Positions 35,482 through 48,115 of a stretch of 64,000 nucleotides of DNA are shown here, piece by piece (positions within the stretch are counted from its first letter, which is position 1; every line of letters starts with the position of its first letter). The stretch comes from Ascaphus truei (Eukaryota > Chordata > Amphibia > Anura > Ascaphidae), in contig CM071573.1 of NCBI GenBank assembly GCA_036426205.1, positions 45,041,664-45,105,663 on the forward strand. Direction: 5' to 3'. The notes under the pieces are model-generated. The model saw nothing but the letters and a program-made list of their open reading frames with translations, was not told the DNA's origin and ran no database searches. Both the position numbers and the translations under genes were made by a program.

Positions 35482-35524
35482 CATATGGGTGTTTTGTTCC
35501 TGGAGACATAGCTTTGCTGTAGAC

Positions 35525-35707
35525 CAGAGGGGAACAACTACTGTCCTAAAGGGCCACCAACAGGTCAGGTTTTCAGGATATCCCTGCTTCAGCGCAGGTG
35601 GTGCAGTCTTCGACTGAGCCACTGATTGAGCCACCTGTGCTGAAGCAGGGATATCCTAAAAACCTGACCTGTTGGTGGCCGTTGAGGACCGGAGTCGAGA
35701 ACCCCTG
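35525..35707. mobile_element. Palindromic hAT-type MITE, copy 3 (183 bp)
   Basis: It starts CAGAGGGGAACAACTAC and ends GAGAACCCCTG, with the family's paired CAGGATATCCCTGCTTCAGC arms. The flanking 8-mers (CTGTAGAC, GTGTGTTT) are a poor TSD match. Confidence 0.8.
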
Positions 35708-35798
35708 GTGTGTTTCGTTCTCCCTGAAAGTAGATGTGCAAGATTGATAGAAAGATGACCTGAAGCAGGGACTTACATGAGGTGTCAAAGTGTTTTCA

Positions 35799-35831
35799 TA
35801 GCCAGCGACAAAACTATTTTGTCGCTGGCTA
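35799..35831. repeat. Perfect hairpin, 15-bp stem, 3-nt loop
   Basis: TAGCCAGCGACAAAA, then CTA, then the exact complement TTTTGTCGCTGGCTA. No T-run or A-run follows that would mark a known terminator or tRNA-like element. Confidence 0.85.
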
Positions 35832-37484
35832 CACATTACAAAACATTTGCTGCACCAGACACTTCTTGGGGGCGCCTATTTCTGTGTGCATGACTGTCTA
35901 GGATATTAATGCAGACTTCTTTTCATGTTGCATCTCAGGGCTTTATAAATCCAATTCAGTTGTGACTCACTACCAACTGAATGAGTTAAAGACCCTATCA
36001 GCGTTAGAAAACTGAAAATCAAACAAGGCATGCCTGTAATTGTTGATTCTAACACCCAATGCATAGTCTATATAATGTAACACAAAAAGTACTTGTTGTC
36101 ACCAAGATATCCCTCTCAGTGTCTTTCTGCATGACAAATAGCATCCTATATTTTCCATAGGAGTCAGAACTAGACCTAAGCATCTGGTTGACAGATAACT
36201 AGATTATAAACACTGATTTATTACCAGCTTTAATTGATGTCTGGGGGCCCATAGTGTGTAAGATTTCTTCTATACTTTCTTCAGACCAAACTGCCTGTGG
36301 TGAAGGATATTTAAAGGTTCTTTCACTCGAGATTCAAAGAAAGGCTTATTCTTATTACAAAAGAATATGATTTTTGCAGTAGGAGACAATACTGACCATA
36401 TTTACACACTTTTAACACAGTTTCTTACCGCCACAATCCCCTCCAGGATTCACTTAATCTCCACTGTAAATTCATACTACGACGCAGCCTCATTTCCAGA
36501 ACATAAACTATGACATTATATATATATATATATTATTTTTTTTAATTTTTATTTTTTCATTTTTTTTATTCTCATGCAAGACTAGGAGACCATGTTAATT
36601 ATTGAGCCTTGTTTTCTGGGGCTCAGTATCTCAAGGACGCTGAAAGGAAGTGGGACTAGACTTTCCAAAAATAACCAAATAAACTAGGCAAACTACAAAT
36701 TAGGTCTGGTTCTGCTTTAAAGAATCAAGCCCAATAAGGCAATGTATTATCTCCTGCTGACCCCATTGTCTCCAAAAAAAAACAAACCCTTGTACTGTAG
36801 ATACAATACAGCTTGGCATTAGGGACAGACATTCAAGGTCAGCCAGGTCAGCCAGGTCAACAAGGTCAGCCGGTCTATGTAACCGGGATATCGCAACGAT
36901 AACCTTGGTGTGTTTTAACAGATTTGCACAATTTGAAATACTGTTTGTGTCCAGCGGCCCAGATGATCGGGAAGTGTGCTGTACTACAGTAATAGTGATT
37001 ATTAATTACTATGCTTTCCATGGTACCGCCGTGTAACCTGGGCCTAGCATTGCAGCCAGAGCTGGTACCGATACCACTGAGACCCGTCAGTAATTCTTAC
37101 TGTTTCCCTCTGCAGCAAGCCACGTGACTAATTTTTGTAGCTGCAGGAAGTCTGTGTAAATGTGCTATTAATAGATAAAATGAAGGTTGTCAATCTGTTT
37201 AAATACCCAATCCATCAGGCGGAGGCTCACAGCTCCCTGCACGTAGCAGCCCATTACAGCAATCAGTACTTTAGAAACAGATTACCTGCAGTGCGGCGGA
37301 ATATCAACAAGAAAAGAGCAATATTGTGCAAACATATCTGTCAATTGTTATTTTCTTTCCATTGACATTAAATATAGGATGTCTTGATACTTGTGTATTA
37401 CAGGGTGTTTTTTTGCTGGGGGCACTCCCAATGTGTGACCCCATGAATCAGGGGATTGGAGAGATTTCTACTAGATTATTATGG
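35832..37484. other. Unassigned stretch
   Basis: No gene seen. It contains a TA run near 36513 and a short repeat of GGTCAGCCA near 36838-36870. Confidence 0.4.
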
Positions 37485-37655
37485 CCATTTATTTATACCG
37501 CTCCAACATATTCTGTAGCGCAGTACAATGGGGTTAGAGGGCGAAAGACAATAAGATAACAGATATTAACATACATTATTGCAGGAGATGAGAAGGGCCC
37601 TGCCCCAAAGAGCTTACAATCTGTAAGGAAGGGTAAAGGGAAACATGTGGTACTG
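37485..37655 (-). mobile_element. L2-like LINE 3' tail fragment, minus strand
   Basis: The complement reads as a tail of the kind seen at 31600-31690: GATTGTAAGCTCTTTGGGGC, then ACCCCATTGTACTGCGC, then AATATGTTGGAGCGGTATAA. It lacks any coding part. Confidence 0.75.
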
Positions 37656-40600
37656 GGGGATAAAATATTTTACCCAAACCAATGACAGAGCAGCTGTAAC
37701 ATCAGCGAATGGCAGCGAACGGCGACACCCTTTGGCTGCCCTTCAGCTGCCGCCAAAGGCTTCTGGCGCTGGCGCGACTCTGACATTATAACCAAGAGAG
37801 TTTGAGGAAAAGTTCATTAATTTACACAGCAGACAGACCCCCCTCACAGCAGACAGACCCCCTCACAGCAGACAGACCCCCGTTATTCGAACATTTCCCG
37901 GGGTAAATCTTGCGTTATGCCGTGTGGTGTTGCGAGATGCTCCGCTGCAGACATATTGGCCCATCGGACTAACACAGCAGGGGTCCCTGCAGTGTGAGTC
38001 CTACCGGGGTCTGCCTGTCTGTAATAGACAAGAAAAGAATGCACACAATGCGCCCCAGGGACTAAAATAGGTAGAAAATATTTATTAAAACCAAAGATAA
38101 CTGAGGGGATCCAACCCCACCTTAGTGCACATACACACTAGATCCGGGTAAATATAACAGAAATACCCACACACAATTAGAATGTATCTACTTAGACTAG
38201 ATCTAAACACAGTGTTATAAAAAATAAATAAATAAAAAGACAGGAATGTTCAAAATAAGGATACATGGACCCAGATATATGCTAATAATAAAGCTGAACA
38301 ACTGCCTGAGTCTGAAAGGGGGAGACGGGAACTTACACTGAAGTGCCGAGCGGGTCCCGCTGGTAAGGATACAAGGATCCGGACCGCGCCACCGCAGAGA
38401 TGTAACCACCGCACGAACTTCCTGCAAGCGCCGCCTCAGCCTCGATAAGCTAATCCCGGCTACTAGAACTGCACGAGTTTCAGAACCTGTGGCTTATTGC
38501 CGCTCACTCTGCCATTTTATTTTGAAGGCTTAACATTTTGACGATTCAGACTTTTATCGCCCACTTATCGACGCTTACAGAATCGTAGTAGGCATTGTGG
38601 CCCATAAGTGCTCGATAAGTGGCTTATGAACGCTTAGAGCATAGCCCCGAAGTGTTTTTATCACAGTGCACCATTTAGTCACGTGCACCTATCACGGTTA
38701 GCGCAGCACAAATGTCCTTTATTGCTTCCTTATCCATGTGGCTACATGTGAATAAGAAATCAACATAGTCCCTTATGATTTTGCCAAGACCCTTTATTCA
38801 GCCATTCGGTTTAATTTGTAAGCTCATTAAAATGATTGATATTATGTCTTAACACTTACCCAGACATGGTTATGGATTAATTGTGAATTTCATTATGTCT
38901 CCATTTTAATAGACCTTACATTTAAAACTCGCCAATCAGAATGGGGTAACATATGTGCTTACCCTTAATCCAAGGAGAATAATGCAGGCACAATCAGTCC
39001 CTTTCCCAAATGGTTATAATGTAATGTTTGGTGCCTCTTGGACAGGGAGATAGATTTCCCCAAGATAACTCACAGTGAGGGTTTAAATGTCAGTGGTTTA
39101 ACTGAAACCCTCAAGCTAGTACCCGTACTACCATCCTCCTAACCACCAGCTCCTCTCTGTCAATTGTGATGGAGAGTAAAAGGAGCAGGAATAAATGTAA
39201 TTGATGGGAGCCGAAGCTCAGGGGAATAGTGCCATTTCTGTTCACTAAATACCAAAATGTGTCCTTGTTGCTTCTCACCAATCTAGCTCTCTCAAACAAG
39301 CTTTTATCCCTCCGAGTAACAATTAGTAGTTCAAATGATGTGCTGTGGATTGAATAACATTGCTTAATTACACTGATAATGAGAGGCAGGTGAGCAGAAT
39401 CCATCACCTTATTACATGCTGAAATAACACCCAAGTTTCCCAATGCCTCATGCTGGGTTAAGTGAAAGCATATTGCAGCTGCAAATTGCCATCAGAACTG
39501 AAATAGAACCGGGCCAGAAGCCGAGCAGCTGAGAAATTAAGGCAACCGAAGCAGAACTGGTTTTTACCAAGAGTATAAAAGCTGGCGTCTTTCCAAACTG
39601 ATCTCCTAGTTCCGCCCTCCTGGATTCTCTGCAGTAACCGCTCCATATGTGTGAATCCTTGCAACCCATTCTCTGTAGTGAAAACACTGAGCATTTCTTC
39701 GCTGTCAGGTGGAACTGCCTAGTTAATACCGGTATATGTACTGTAAATGTAATTATTAATAAACTCACCTTCAATTTATGGTAATGTTTTTAATAAAGAC
39801 GTAGAATATTGCCAGGCGCGAGGAATGCGGAGGGGCCATGAAAAGCATTAGGAAGATGTTCTAGTATTTTAGTTTTCTTTTGTACTTTGTAGAATTTGGA
39901 TGGCTGTAGAGATATATCTGATTGTTTACAATCCTATAAAGATAAATGAATTACTCAATCCTTTAATCTAGTTGGAAACCACTTGTGTTATTACAAAAAC
40001 ACACAGCACACATTGTTAATGTATATACACAATCCAGATTGAGAAAATGTTGCAGTCCCACTTAGATCAGACAATAAACAGTTTGTTAATAACATCATGT
40101 AATTGGCTTCATTAAACACGTATAATCGTCCTTCACACGAGCAGTTTACGGATTTAGATTTTTTATTTTCTATGAACACTAAGGTAGGTATTCTGGAAAT
40201 TCTGGCCAAAATAATGCAGATGACCTACCATGATAATGCCATGAGGTATCATGTATTTGGTCAAATCTGGTGCTTCAGGGGTTAATGAGCTACAGTTTGA
40301 AGTTAAAATACAATATATATATATTGGTTATGACAGGTCCAGGCTTGTGATGGGTGGGTGCTGCGCTTCAAACAAAACTTAATTGGGGGGCTGTCATGGA
40401 TAGCCCACTAAGAGTGACACATGTGGGGTTTAGGGGGGGTCATAGACATTGAGCAGATACTGGTCTGTTGGCTTCAAAGAAAGCTAAATGTTTGTGAGTG
40501 ATTGCTGGTACATTCCAGAGAGAGGTGACCACGGGGTATGCCCTCATTGATGGACTTGATTAAAAATGAGGATATCATGTGATGTCTTCTCCTCTGCATA

Positions 40601-41196
40601 ATAAGAGTTACAAATCTGTAATCGTGTCACCGCGGAGCACATTCTGACATCACACACTGTATGTTTATGAGATAGTAAGGGACAGATATTCATTTGTTGC
40701 TTAAATTGAGGATTAAGATGGTCATATTTAGTCTCATTGTTTCTGCCATAAGTGCCTGAATATATTGATGTTACACACGTGTGTATAAGTGTTAGTTAAG
40801 GAAAGTTATGAATACATTTAGATATTGCAGAGGATTTTAATGTCGTTTGCAAAAGTTTTTTTTTACTCTGTCATAAAACTGTCAATCTAACAGCTGATTT
40901 ATGGCGGGGGTGGGCTTATTCAGGTTCCATAAGGAAAGAATGTATTTAAATCTGGGAAAAGATTATGAAAATCAGATTTCTACAGAGGTGTATTTGGGAC
41001 CAAATACGGGATCTCTCATCTCCTGTACTAGTGAACTCTCTGGGAGAAAACATATGACAAATGGTGATTATAGCATTTTCTTTTATGTTATATCCTTTTT
41101 ATTTTGAGAAACTGTTCTGCATTTTATTGTAATTGTATGTTCTTCTGTAATTTTTGTTCTGTAATCCAAGCACTTGTATTTATATATATATATATC
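37656..41196. other. Largely unassigned stretch
   Basis: No gene seen. Minor features are a three-unit repeat of CACAGCAGACAGACCCC (37824-37882), a possible conserved-looking patch at about 39110-39560 (see findings), and a TA run near 40310. The open frames at 39111-39443 and 39448-39774 have no recognised domains. Confidence 0.4.
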
Positions 41197-41228
41197 AGCC
41201 CAAAGATTACTTATTAAATGTTTAATAT

Positions 41229-41270
<42 letters not shown>

Positions 41271-41319
41271 TATAATTATTATATTATATATAAAAATTTA
41301 ATAAGTAATGCTTTGGGCT
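41197..41319. repeat. AT-rich palindrome with (TA)n centre
   Basis: AGCCCAAAGATTACTTATTA at 41197 pairs with TAATAAGTAATGCTTTGGGCT ending at 41319 (one mismatch or bulge), around a long (TA)n core. Such sequences can extrude cruciforms and are hard to sequence. Confidence 0.85.
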
Positions 41320-41524
41320 CTGATGAATTGTTGCACGTCTTGGAGAGAGATACATTTTCTGACACATTTTACTACAATGGATTTTTGGTGTGTTAAAGTG
41401 CATAGTCTTTTCTATAATAAACAGGGACCTGGGACCCTCGCAAATATTAATTTGACATCTTTTGTTTGCATAACTTTCACATGGGGTGGAAGTGTATAGA
41501 TATGATTGCAATTGAGTAAGAGGT

Positions 41525-41865
41525 TAATATTAACTCATTGGAGGTACCTTTGCAGAGGAGTGAGGTGAGTTGGCTAGAGTAACCATGTGTATTAACCCTG
41601 GTTGCATATCTAAGTCACGTGCCTATTTGTGTGCTGTTCGTGATGGTGGTATATTGGGACGGATTTAAGGGAGATGTTAACTCATTTGCGGGACCTCTGC
41701 GAAGGTGAAGAGTGGGACAGCTTGCGAGTTGTGTAGTAACCCTTGTCCTGTAGAGGAGGGATTGTCCATTTGAGGGACCTCTGCAGAGGTGAAAAGTGTG
41801 AGCGCTTGCGAGCGTAAGTATTAACCTTGTTTCGTATGCAGGTCGCGTGCTCTCAGGTGGACCAT
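41525..41865. repeat. Degenerate three-unit repeat, roughly 110 bp
   Basis: Three related units carry the series AACTCATT or GTCCATT, GGGACCTCTGC (or GGTACCTTTGC), GAGG or AAGGTGA, and a following TATTAACC or TAGTAACC. They are diverged by substitutions and indels. Confidence 0.6.
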
Positions 41866-42644
41866 ACGTGACATGACCCAACAAAAAGAAAGGTGGTGGA
41901 AGGACAGGAGCAGTTGGCTGTCACTTTACCACAGCCAAGATTTCTCTTACTACTGTAAGTTTACAAGCTATGACTGGAACATCAAAAGAATTGACTACTT
42001 TTAAAGAGAAACAAAACATCCGTGACTTAGATTTAACCAGAGTTAACTGACATTCTTGCTAGGATGGATATGGACCTTTGGCTTGGTAATAATAAAAGGG
42101 GTCACATTTGGTGAACACAGATATTGATAAGTGTGCATACAACACAGTCATGTTGGGACAGTCTATCTCTTAGGGATCTGTTGCTTTGTTAGTAAAATAC
42201 TTTGAGTAATGACTGTGTGCAAAACAAGTACGCATTTTAATTAGAACTTGATGCTGATTCTGTATAAACCCTCTTGTATTCAGTAAGTGGCTCCATTATT
42301 TGATTTATTTTCACTGCCCTAATTTGTAAAATTGCTTGAAGATAAAGTCAACATCGTTCCCTTCCGTGTCCTGCTTTGCTGAATATTAAATCTACGTACC
42401 CAGAGCATTTCCCATGAATAAAATATTTGAAAGGCTTCAGATTGCAATACTTCCTTTAAAAGTTCATTTTAAACCACTTGAAGTATTTATGCTCAGTTGA
42501 AAAATGATTACAAATCACACAGTTAGTTTTACTAAAGGTGAAACACAAACTTTTTCTTTAGCTTCAACTATGTTTGTTGAAGGTTCACACAGAGGCCGAG
42601 ATCCACAAATCTCTGTTAAGTCAGGCTCATAACGTCCTGTTATC
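41866..42644. other. Unassigned stretch
   Basis: No gene or element recognised. Confidence 0.4.
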
Positions 42645-42652
42645 ACAATCAG

Positions 42653-42808
42653 CAGTGTTCGACAAACCTATACATTTGCTTGCCCCGGGCGAGTGGATTT
42701 AACCCCCGGGCGAGTAAATATTGACCCAAGCAGCACACGTTTGGAACTAGGTGGCGAGTAGATTTTTTTGTGTGGCGAGTAGATTTTTTGGTGATTTGTC
42801 AACCACTG
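42653..42808. mobile_element. hAT-type MITE (156 bp)
   Basis: The ends are CAGTGTTCGACAAACC and, on the other strand, CAGTGGTTGACAAATC. Perfect 8-bp TSD ACAATCAG at 42645-42652 and 42809-42816. The interior is noncoding and contains two GGCGAGTAGATTTTTT repeats. Confidence 0.93.
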
Positions 42809-42816
42809 ACAATCAG

Positions 42817-43389
42817 TATCGGGCGTTATGTTCCCTTAGGTTAATGCCAATCATCAAAGCTAATTATATGCAAAAACAATGGCGTTAGTTATCTCAGGGA
42901 AATGCTCTATTTTATACCGCGTTGTGGGATTAGCGAGTAAACCTAATAGGACAAAGATTCATAACACGGAATGAAACACGGGGAAACAAAAAATGTGAAA
43001 CTCCATCAATTTGTGGATTTTGTTTTCAAATTCTCCTAGTATTGTCAAACTTCAGCTAAGAACGGTAATGTCTGTCCAATTTTATTCTCATACAATTGAG
43101 TGCATTATACGAGACTATAAATAAGCCTTGTTTCCACTGACAGTCGAGGAACCGGAAATAGTGTTGTCCAGAAAGGCGGCTATTGCCTGTCACAACGATC
43201 ACACACTATCTTGAAGTCAAACAAAAATGTAAATCCTGAATATCACCTCAACTACCACGTTATTGCGATTTGAAAAGAAATCCGGTTAATATAATATCAC
43301 AAACTGTAAAACAATTCCATGTAACAATCTTATTCGCAACAAACTGTCTGAAAGTTAAAAAATAAAAACACAGAAAACTCATTATCTTT
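42817..43389. other. Unassigned stretch
   Basis: No gene or element recognised. Confidence 0.4.
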
Positions 43390-43784
43390 TTACTGGGTGA
43401 CTTCAACATATGGATGATCACTCAGTCTCCTGGGCATCTTGCATTCTCTCTTTAACCTCCTCCTTTGGCCTCCCACCAATAGACCAATTCAAGCACCCAC
43501 AAGGCTGGTCACTACCTGGTTTTTACTAAAAACTGTTCCCTTTCTGATTTCTCTACCTCTCCCTTCCGCTCTCTGACCTTCACCTCCTATCATTCACCAC
43601 CACTCATTCCTCTCACCCGCCTTCCTACCTGTTCTCCTCGCTACTCTCGAGACCTCTGCTCTGACATCTACTCTGAATGCTAACCTCCTTTCTCTCTCCT
43701 TCCTCTGAATCTGACACTATTTGTAACTCTTACAGCTCTATCCTCTCCTCCTCTCTTGATCTATATGCCCCTTCTAAGCTCTGG

Positions 43785-44150
43785 AAGCCACAGGGATAGG
43801 CAAGCCACAGGGACTGGCAAGCCACACAGAAGGCTCAGGAACTAGAGCCCAGGGCAAAGCAACAGGCTGGCCTCTGGAACAGGGAAGCCACAGGGATATG
43901 CAAGCCACAGGGACTGGGAAGGCACAGGAACTAGAAAGCTCAGGAACTAGAAAGCTCAGGAACTAGAGCCCAGGGTGGCCAGGAACAAAGGGAAACATAT
44001 ACAATGCTCAGGCAGGGGCTAGAAGTCGCTGGCTGCTATTAAAGCCCTTGAACAGGTGCAGCCAATATAGCAGGCTGCCAGTAATACAAATTTCCACAGC
44101 AGGCAGGTAAGGGCGGATTCCAGTCAAAGTCTGGACTGGAACCCTTACAC
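43785..44150. mobile_element. LTR-like insert in the L2-like LINE
   Basis: A foreign block with repeats of GGAAGCCACAGGGA and GGAACTAGA (internal short tandem units) ends GGACTGGAACCCTTACA, where the LINE text resumes. No matching left terminus or TSD was found; it may have replaced some LINE sequence. Confidence 0.45.
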
Positions 44151-44321
44151 TACCGACCTGTATCCGTAGTCCCGTTTGCCTCCAAATTACTAGAACGTCT
44201 CGTGTTCTCCCATATTATCAACTTTCATCATTTCCATGCCCTCCTGGACCCTTTACAATCTGGCTTTCATACAGCTCTCTCAACATAGACTGTGCTTACT
44301 AAAGTAGCCAATGATCTACAT

Positions 44322-44484
44322 CAGGCCTGCACAACTCCAGTCCTCGAGGGCCGCAAACAGGCCAGGTTTTCAGGATATCCCTACTTCAGCACAGCCACTA
44401 ATTGAGCCAGCCGTGCTGATTTAGGGACATCCTGAAAACCTGGCCTGTTTGCAGCCCTTCGAGGACTGGAGTTGTGCAGGCCTG
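44322..44484. mobile_element. Palindromic hAT-type MITE, copy 4 (163 bp)
   Basis: The ends are CAGGCCTGCACAACTCCAG and the same on the other strand. Perfect 8-bp TSD ATCTACAT at 44314-44321 and 44485-44492. It is a diverged member of the family at 4669 and 19431, inserted in the L2-like LINE. Confidence 0.92.
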
Positions 44485-45825
44485 ATCTACATGAAGCAAA
44501 ATCCCAAAGTTACTTTCCCGTGCTAATCCTACTCTTTATGCTGCTTGATGCTGTTGATCACTCTCTCCGCCTCCAATTTCTAAACTCTCTTGCTGCCCGC
44601 AACAAAGCTCTATCTTGGTTCTCATCATTCTGTATCTCTCCCATCGCTAATTCTCTGTCCCTGTTGCTAACATGTCTTATGTTGCTCTGTTCTGGGATCT
44701 CTCCTTTTCTCAATCTACATACTATTTCTTGGTTACCTCATCAAATCTTTTGACCTTATCCTATCATCTGTATGCAGATATCTCTCCACCCTACCCAACC
44801 CTCACTCCTGAAATCCAGTCCCAAGTCCTTTATCGCCTCCTGGATATATCCTCGTGGATGGTGCTCTGCCGCTTTAACCTAAATATGTATAAAACTGAGC
44901 TACTCAGATTTCCTCCTAAATCTGCTCTAATATCCCCAGTAAACAATACTACCATCTATCCTGTCACCAAAGCACATTGTCTAGAAGTAATATTTGACTC
45001 TTCCCTTTCCTTCTCCATTCATATTCATGGCATGGCTAACATGTGTTGCTTCTTTCTCTGTAATATTGCCAAGATCTGCCCTTTGCTCTAATGCATGCCC
45101 TTATCCTCTCCCATCTGGATTATTGTAACATACTGCTAACAGGCCTCCCGCCTCACAACTTTCTCCTTTGCAATCTATTCAAAATGCTGCTAGACTAATT
45201 GAACTTTCTCACAAAATAGTCTCTGCTCATCTCCTCCTTAAATCTCTCTCCTGGCTTTCCATCGATTTTCGGATCACATACAAAGTTCTCCTCCTTACCT
45301 TTAAGGCTCTCCACTCACCTGCTCATCCCTACATAACAGCTGTGATCTCTTGTTATGTCCCTGCTCATCTCCTGCGCTCTACCCATAACTGTCTACTCTC
45401 CACCCCCTTAACCTCTACTGCTCTCTCTCTCTTGCATTAAAACCTTTTCCCTCACTTCCCCTTTACTGTGAAACTCCCTCACACTCAGTTTACGTCAAAC
45501 ACCTTCTCTCCCCACCTTTAAGACAAACATGCCTTACATTAAGCATTTCAATAGCCCAGACTCGTGGCTCCTGTCCCACACTTACAATCACTCCTACCAA
45601 CCATTGTGGCCAAGCACTGCCATCTACTGCACTTAGTCCCTCAACTCCTGTCTCTGTAAGTCTCCCACATTCCACTTAGACTGTAAGCTCTCCGGGGCAG
45701 GGATTTCCTTTCTTATTGTCTGACTTTATTGCATGTATGGTATTATAATTCCCTGTACTGTATTGTCTCTTTTGTACAGCACTGAGTATACTGTGAGCGC
45801 TCTATAAATAGATATACATACATAT

Positions 45826-47423
45826 CATTAGCACTAACGTCTGTCATACTAACGCAAGGGCCAGTTACGGCTGAAAACAGCGCTTACCTCTGCGTTACTG
45901 AGCTTTTAAGATCCCCATTAGTCCTTAACGAGGTGTTAACTTAATCATGGAGCTTTGTGCATCTTGGTCAGTAGTTGTTTACAAGATCTTTTTTTCCCTT
46001 AGATAAGTATGGCTGCACTTTTAAGAAACTGGCCTTTAGCAACAAATGTCGGGGTGAACATTGAGTGATGTATCAGAATTATCCTGATGCAAAAATAGCA
46101 CTGGATCTATCAAAGATAAAAAAACCTCCACATTACTTTTGATCTGAGCGTTTTCCCTTTAGTACTGTATGCCCATTTCAGTTTTCTCTGCCAGTTTTGA
46201 ACTAGATGAGCTTTGATAAATAGACATCTTTTATCTCTTCTCGTACCACAGGTGAGATTGCCAATGATGCAAAAAAGCACATTAATCAGTCACTTATTAG
46301 CTCCCACTACCATGGCCGTCTCATACCCAGCATCCTTTGTTTCTGTACACGTATGACATTCTGGAGATGTGAATAAGCTGCATGTTGGGAGAATAAGGAG
46401 AGTACGTTCACGTGGGACACAAGGTTTTGAACCTGTGCTCGTATTGTATGATAAAATGATTTTATCACTGCCTTTGGCACTATATTTAATGACTCAATAC
46501 AGTATAATTACTGTCTTCAGTAGCTCGCCTTCCTTTCCATTACTTATCTAAACTTGCTCAGCTGTACCTTTATCTTCTGCAAAATATTTGTGAACAAGAA
46601 ACCATTCAATCCCAACCAGGAAAGGTTAAGTATGTTGTCACAGGCGCGCCATGCACCTTCCTATCCCTTACGCTGCTTTCTTTCTTTATTCTTGCAGTAA
46701 GTTTGGCTTGTTTGCTTTCTCTGCAATTTGTCCCACCTGCAATGTCCCCAGGGCCCCAATTAAGGCAGTGGCATGGACAAGCTACACTATCAAGCACTGC
46801 AGCGTAAACATTTTCATTGGTCAAATCCAAACTCGCCCATGAGCTAAAGGCTTTTGAGATCTGAGCCAAGATTATTCAGTTATTTGAATAGATAGCAAGC
46901 GGAAGTCGGCCCTTAACCCATTCACTGCTAGAGAAAAATGTGGTTGAATACCACAGCCCGTGAAGGGGATAAATGGGCATTACTCATTTGAGGCACCCCC
47001 TCCAGCTAAAAATGAAAATGCAACAATGCAAAGCGTAATTGTACATTGTTTCATATATTCAAGCTAGGAGCGGGATATACTCCAAATATTTCCTGGTGAG
47101 GATCGTAATTGTAACACTGGAGGCAATCTTGGTTGCAGTACAAGCAGCAGCAGTGATAAACATCAAGCGGCAGCTGCCGCAAACGACCAAGGTCTGAGTA
47201 TAATACAATACCAACACAGAGGAGAGAAAGGTAACCGTGCACAAAGGGACACCACACATGTGACAATCTACAAACAGTACAGTGCAAAATCGGACCTCAT
47301 CCAAAAGAGGAGGGAGGCAAAGCACACACTTGATAGGAAAGTTAATATGACACCGTCAGGTTGGCAATTCCTTTAGTTCTTCATTGGGAGCAGTCAGACA
47401 AATGTTTTAACTTCAGCCTTTAC
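45826..47423. other. Unassigned stretch
   Basis: No gene or element recognised; short open frames are accidental. Confidence 0.4.
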
Positions 47424-47427
47424 CCCC

Positions 47428-48111
47428 TGTAGCCAGGACTGGTTCTTGGCTACCAGTCTGCCCTCCCTGGCAGTAAGCCCTGGTAAGAGCAGGCCTGCCC
47501 GTACTTATCGTGGGGTTTCAGTGCCCTTGAGTGACAGGGGAGGAGGTGGAACCAGGCCTGGGTTCTCCCAATCCTGGGTCAGCCCTGGTGCCCTCCTCCT
47601 GGCTGTACTTAAGGGGATTGATGCACAAATGTAGTCAGTGCCTCTCGCCACTTGAGAGAGGCAGGTCACACACAGGTTGCCTGAATACTTGCCATTCCTG
47701 TTCCTCTTCCCCTTTGGGGAGAGTGTGCACCTTTCCCCTGATCCTGATAGGGGATCAGGGAAGTGCAAGGACTGCTGTGGGGGCCCTTGACCTGTAGTGC
47801 AGGTCCAGGACCATCCTACAGCTGGATACAACACCAGAGACTGCATAGGGCAGAGGCTTGCTTTGACTGCATTGAGCTGAACAGAGGGGATTGTGTTCTA
47901 CCATAGGAGATCGACTCCATACAGCTGGAGCCTGCTGCAGATGGAGGCGCTGTACCACTAGAGATCTATGTCGGGTATGTACCCCAGAAGCCTGTCCTGT
48001 GTCCCCACAAACATCGGCGGACGACTCAGCCCTCCTGCTTACCAACAGATAGCATGCACCAAACATGCTGTAATGGCAGAATCACCCATAGGGTGGGGAA
48101 ACACCGTTACA
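47428..48111 (+). mobile_element. Solo LTR, family 2, copy 1 (684 bp)
   Basis: It begins TGTAGCCAGG and ends ACACCGTTACA, flanked by CCCC on both sides (47424-47427 and 48112-48115). It carries ATGGAGGCGCTGTACCACTA and CCCCAGAAGCCTG, both shared with the LTR at 49177. The plus strand is chosen by similarity to the gypsy A LTR region (GTGGAGGCGCTG). Confidence 0.75.
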
Positions 48112-48115
48112 CCCC

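Larger units (their letters stand above)
43390..45825 (+). mobile_element. L2-like LINE, RT and 3' part, interrupted
   Basis: It starts with text for the endonuclease end (TGGGTGACTTCAACATATGG). RT follows, including the YADI segment (TATGCAGATATCTC near 44770; the usual YADD is changed to YADI). Downstream it has CTGGTGTT-type RT C-terminus, QSIQNAARLIELSHK (about 45168-45215) and WLSIDFRITYKVLLLTFKAL (45255-45320). The 3' tail carries GACTGTAAGCTCTCCGGGGC and GCGCTCTATAAATAGA. Frameshifts and two inserts (43785-44150, 44322-44484) break it. Confidence 0.78.

Noticed and set aside
35373..35634. Promoter or gene in the hAT MITE region
   Set aside because: The open frames on both strands come from the palindromic MITE and its neighbour; no host-gene feature is visible.
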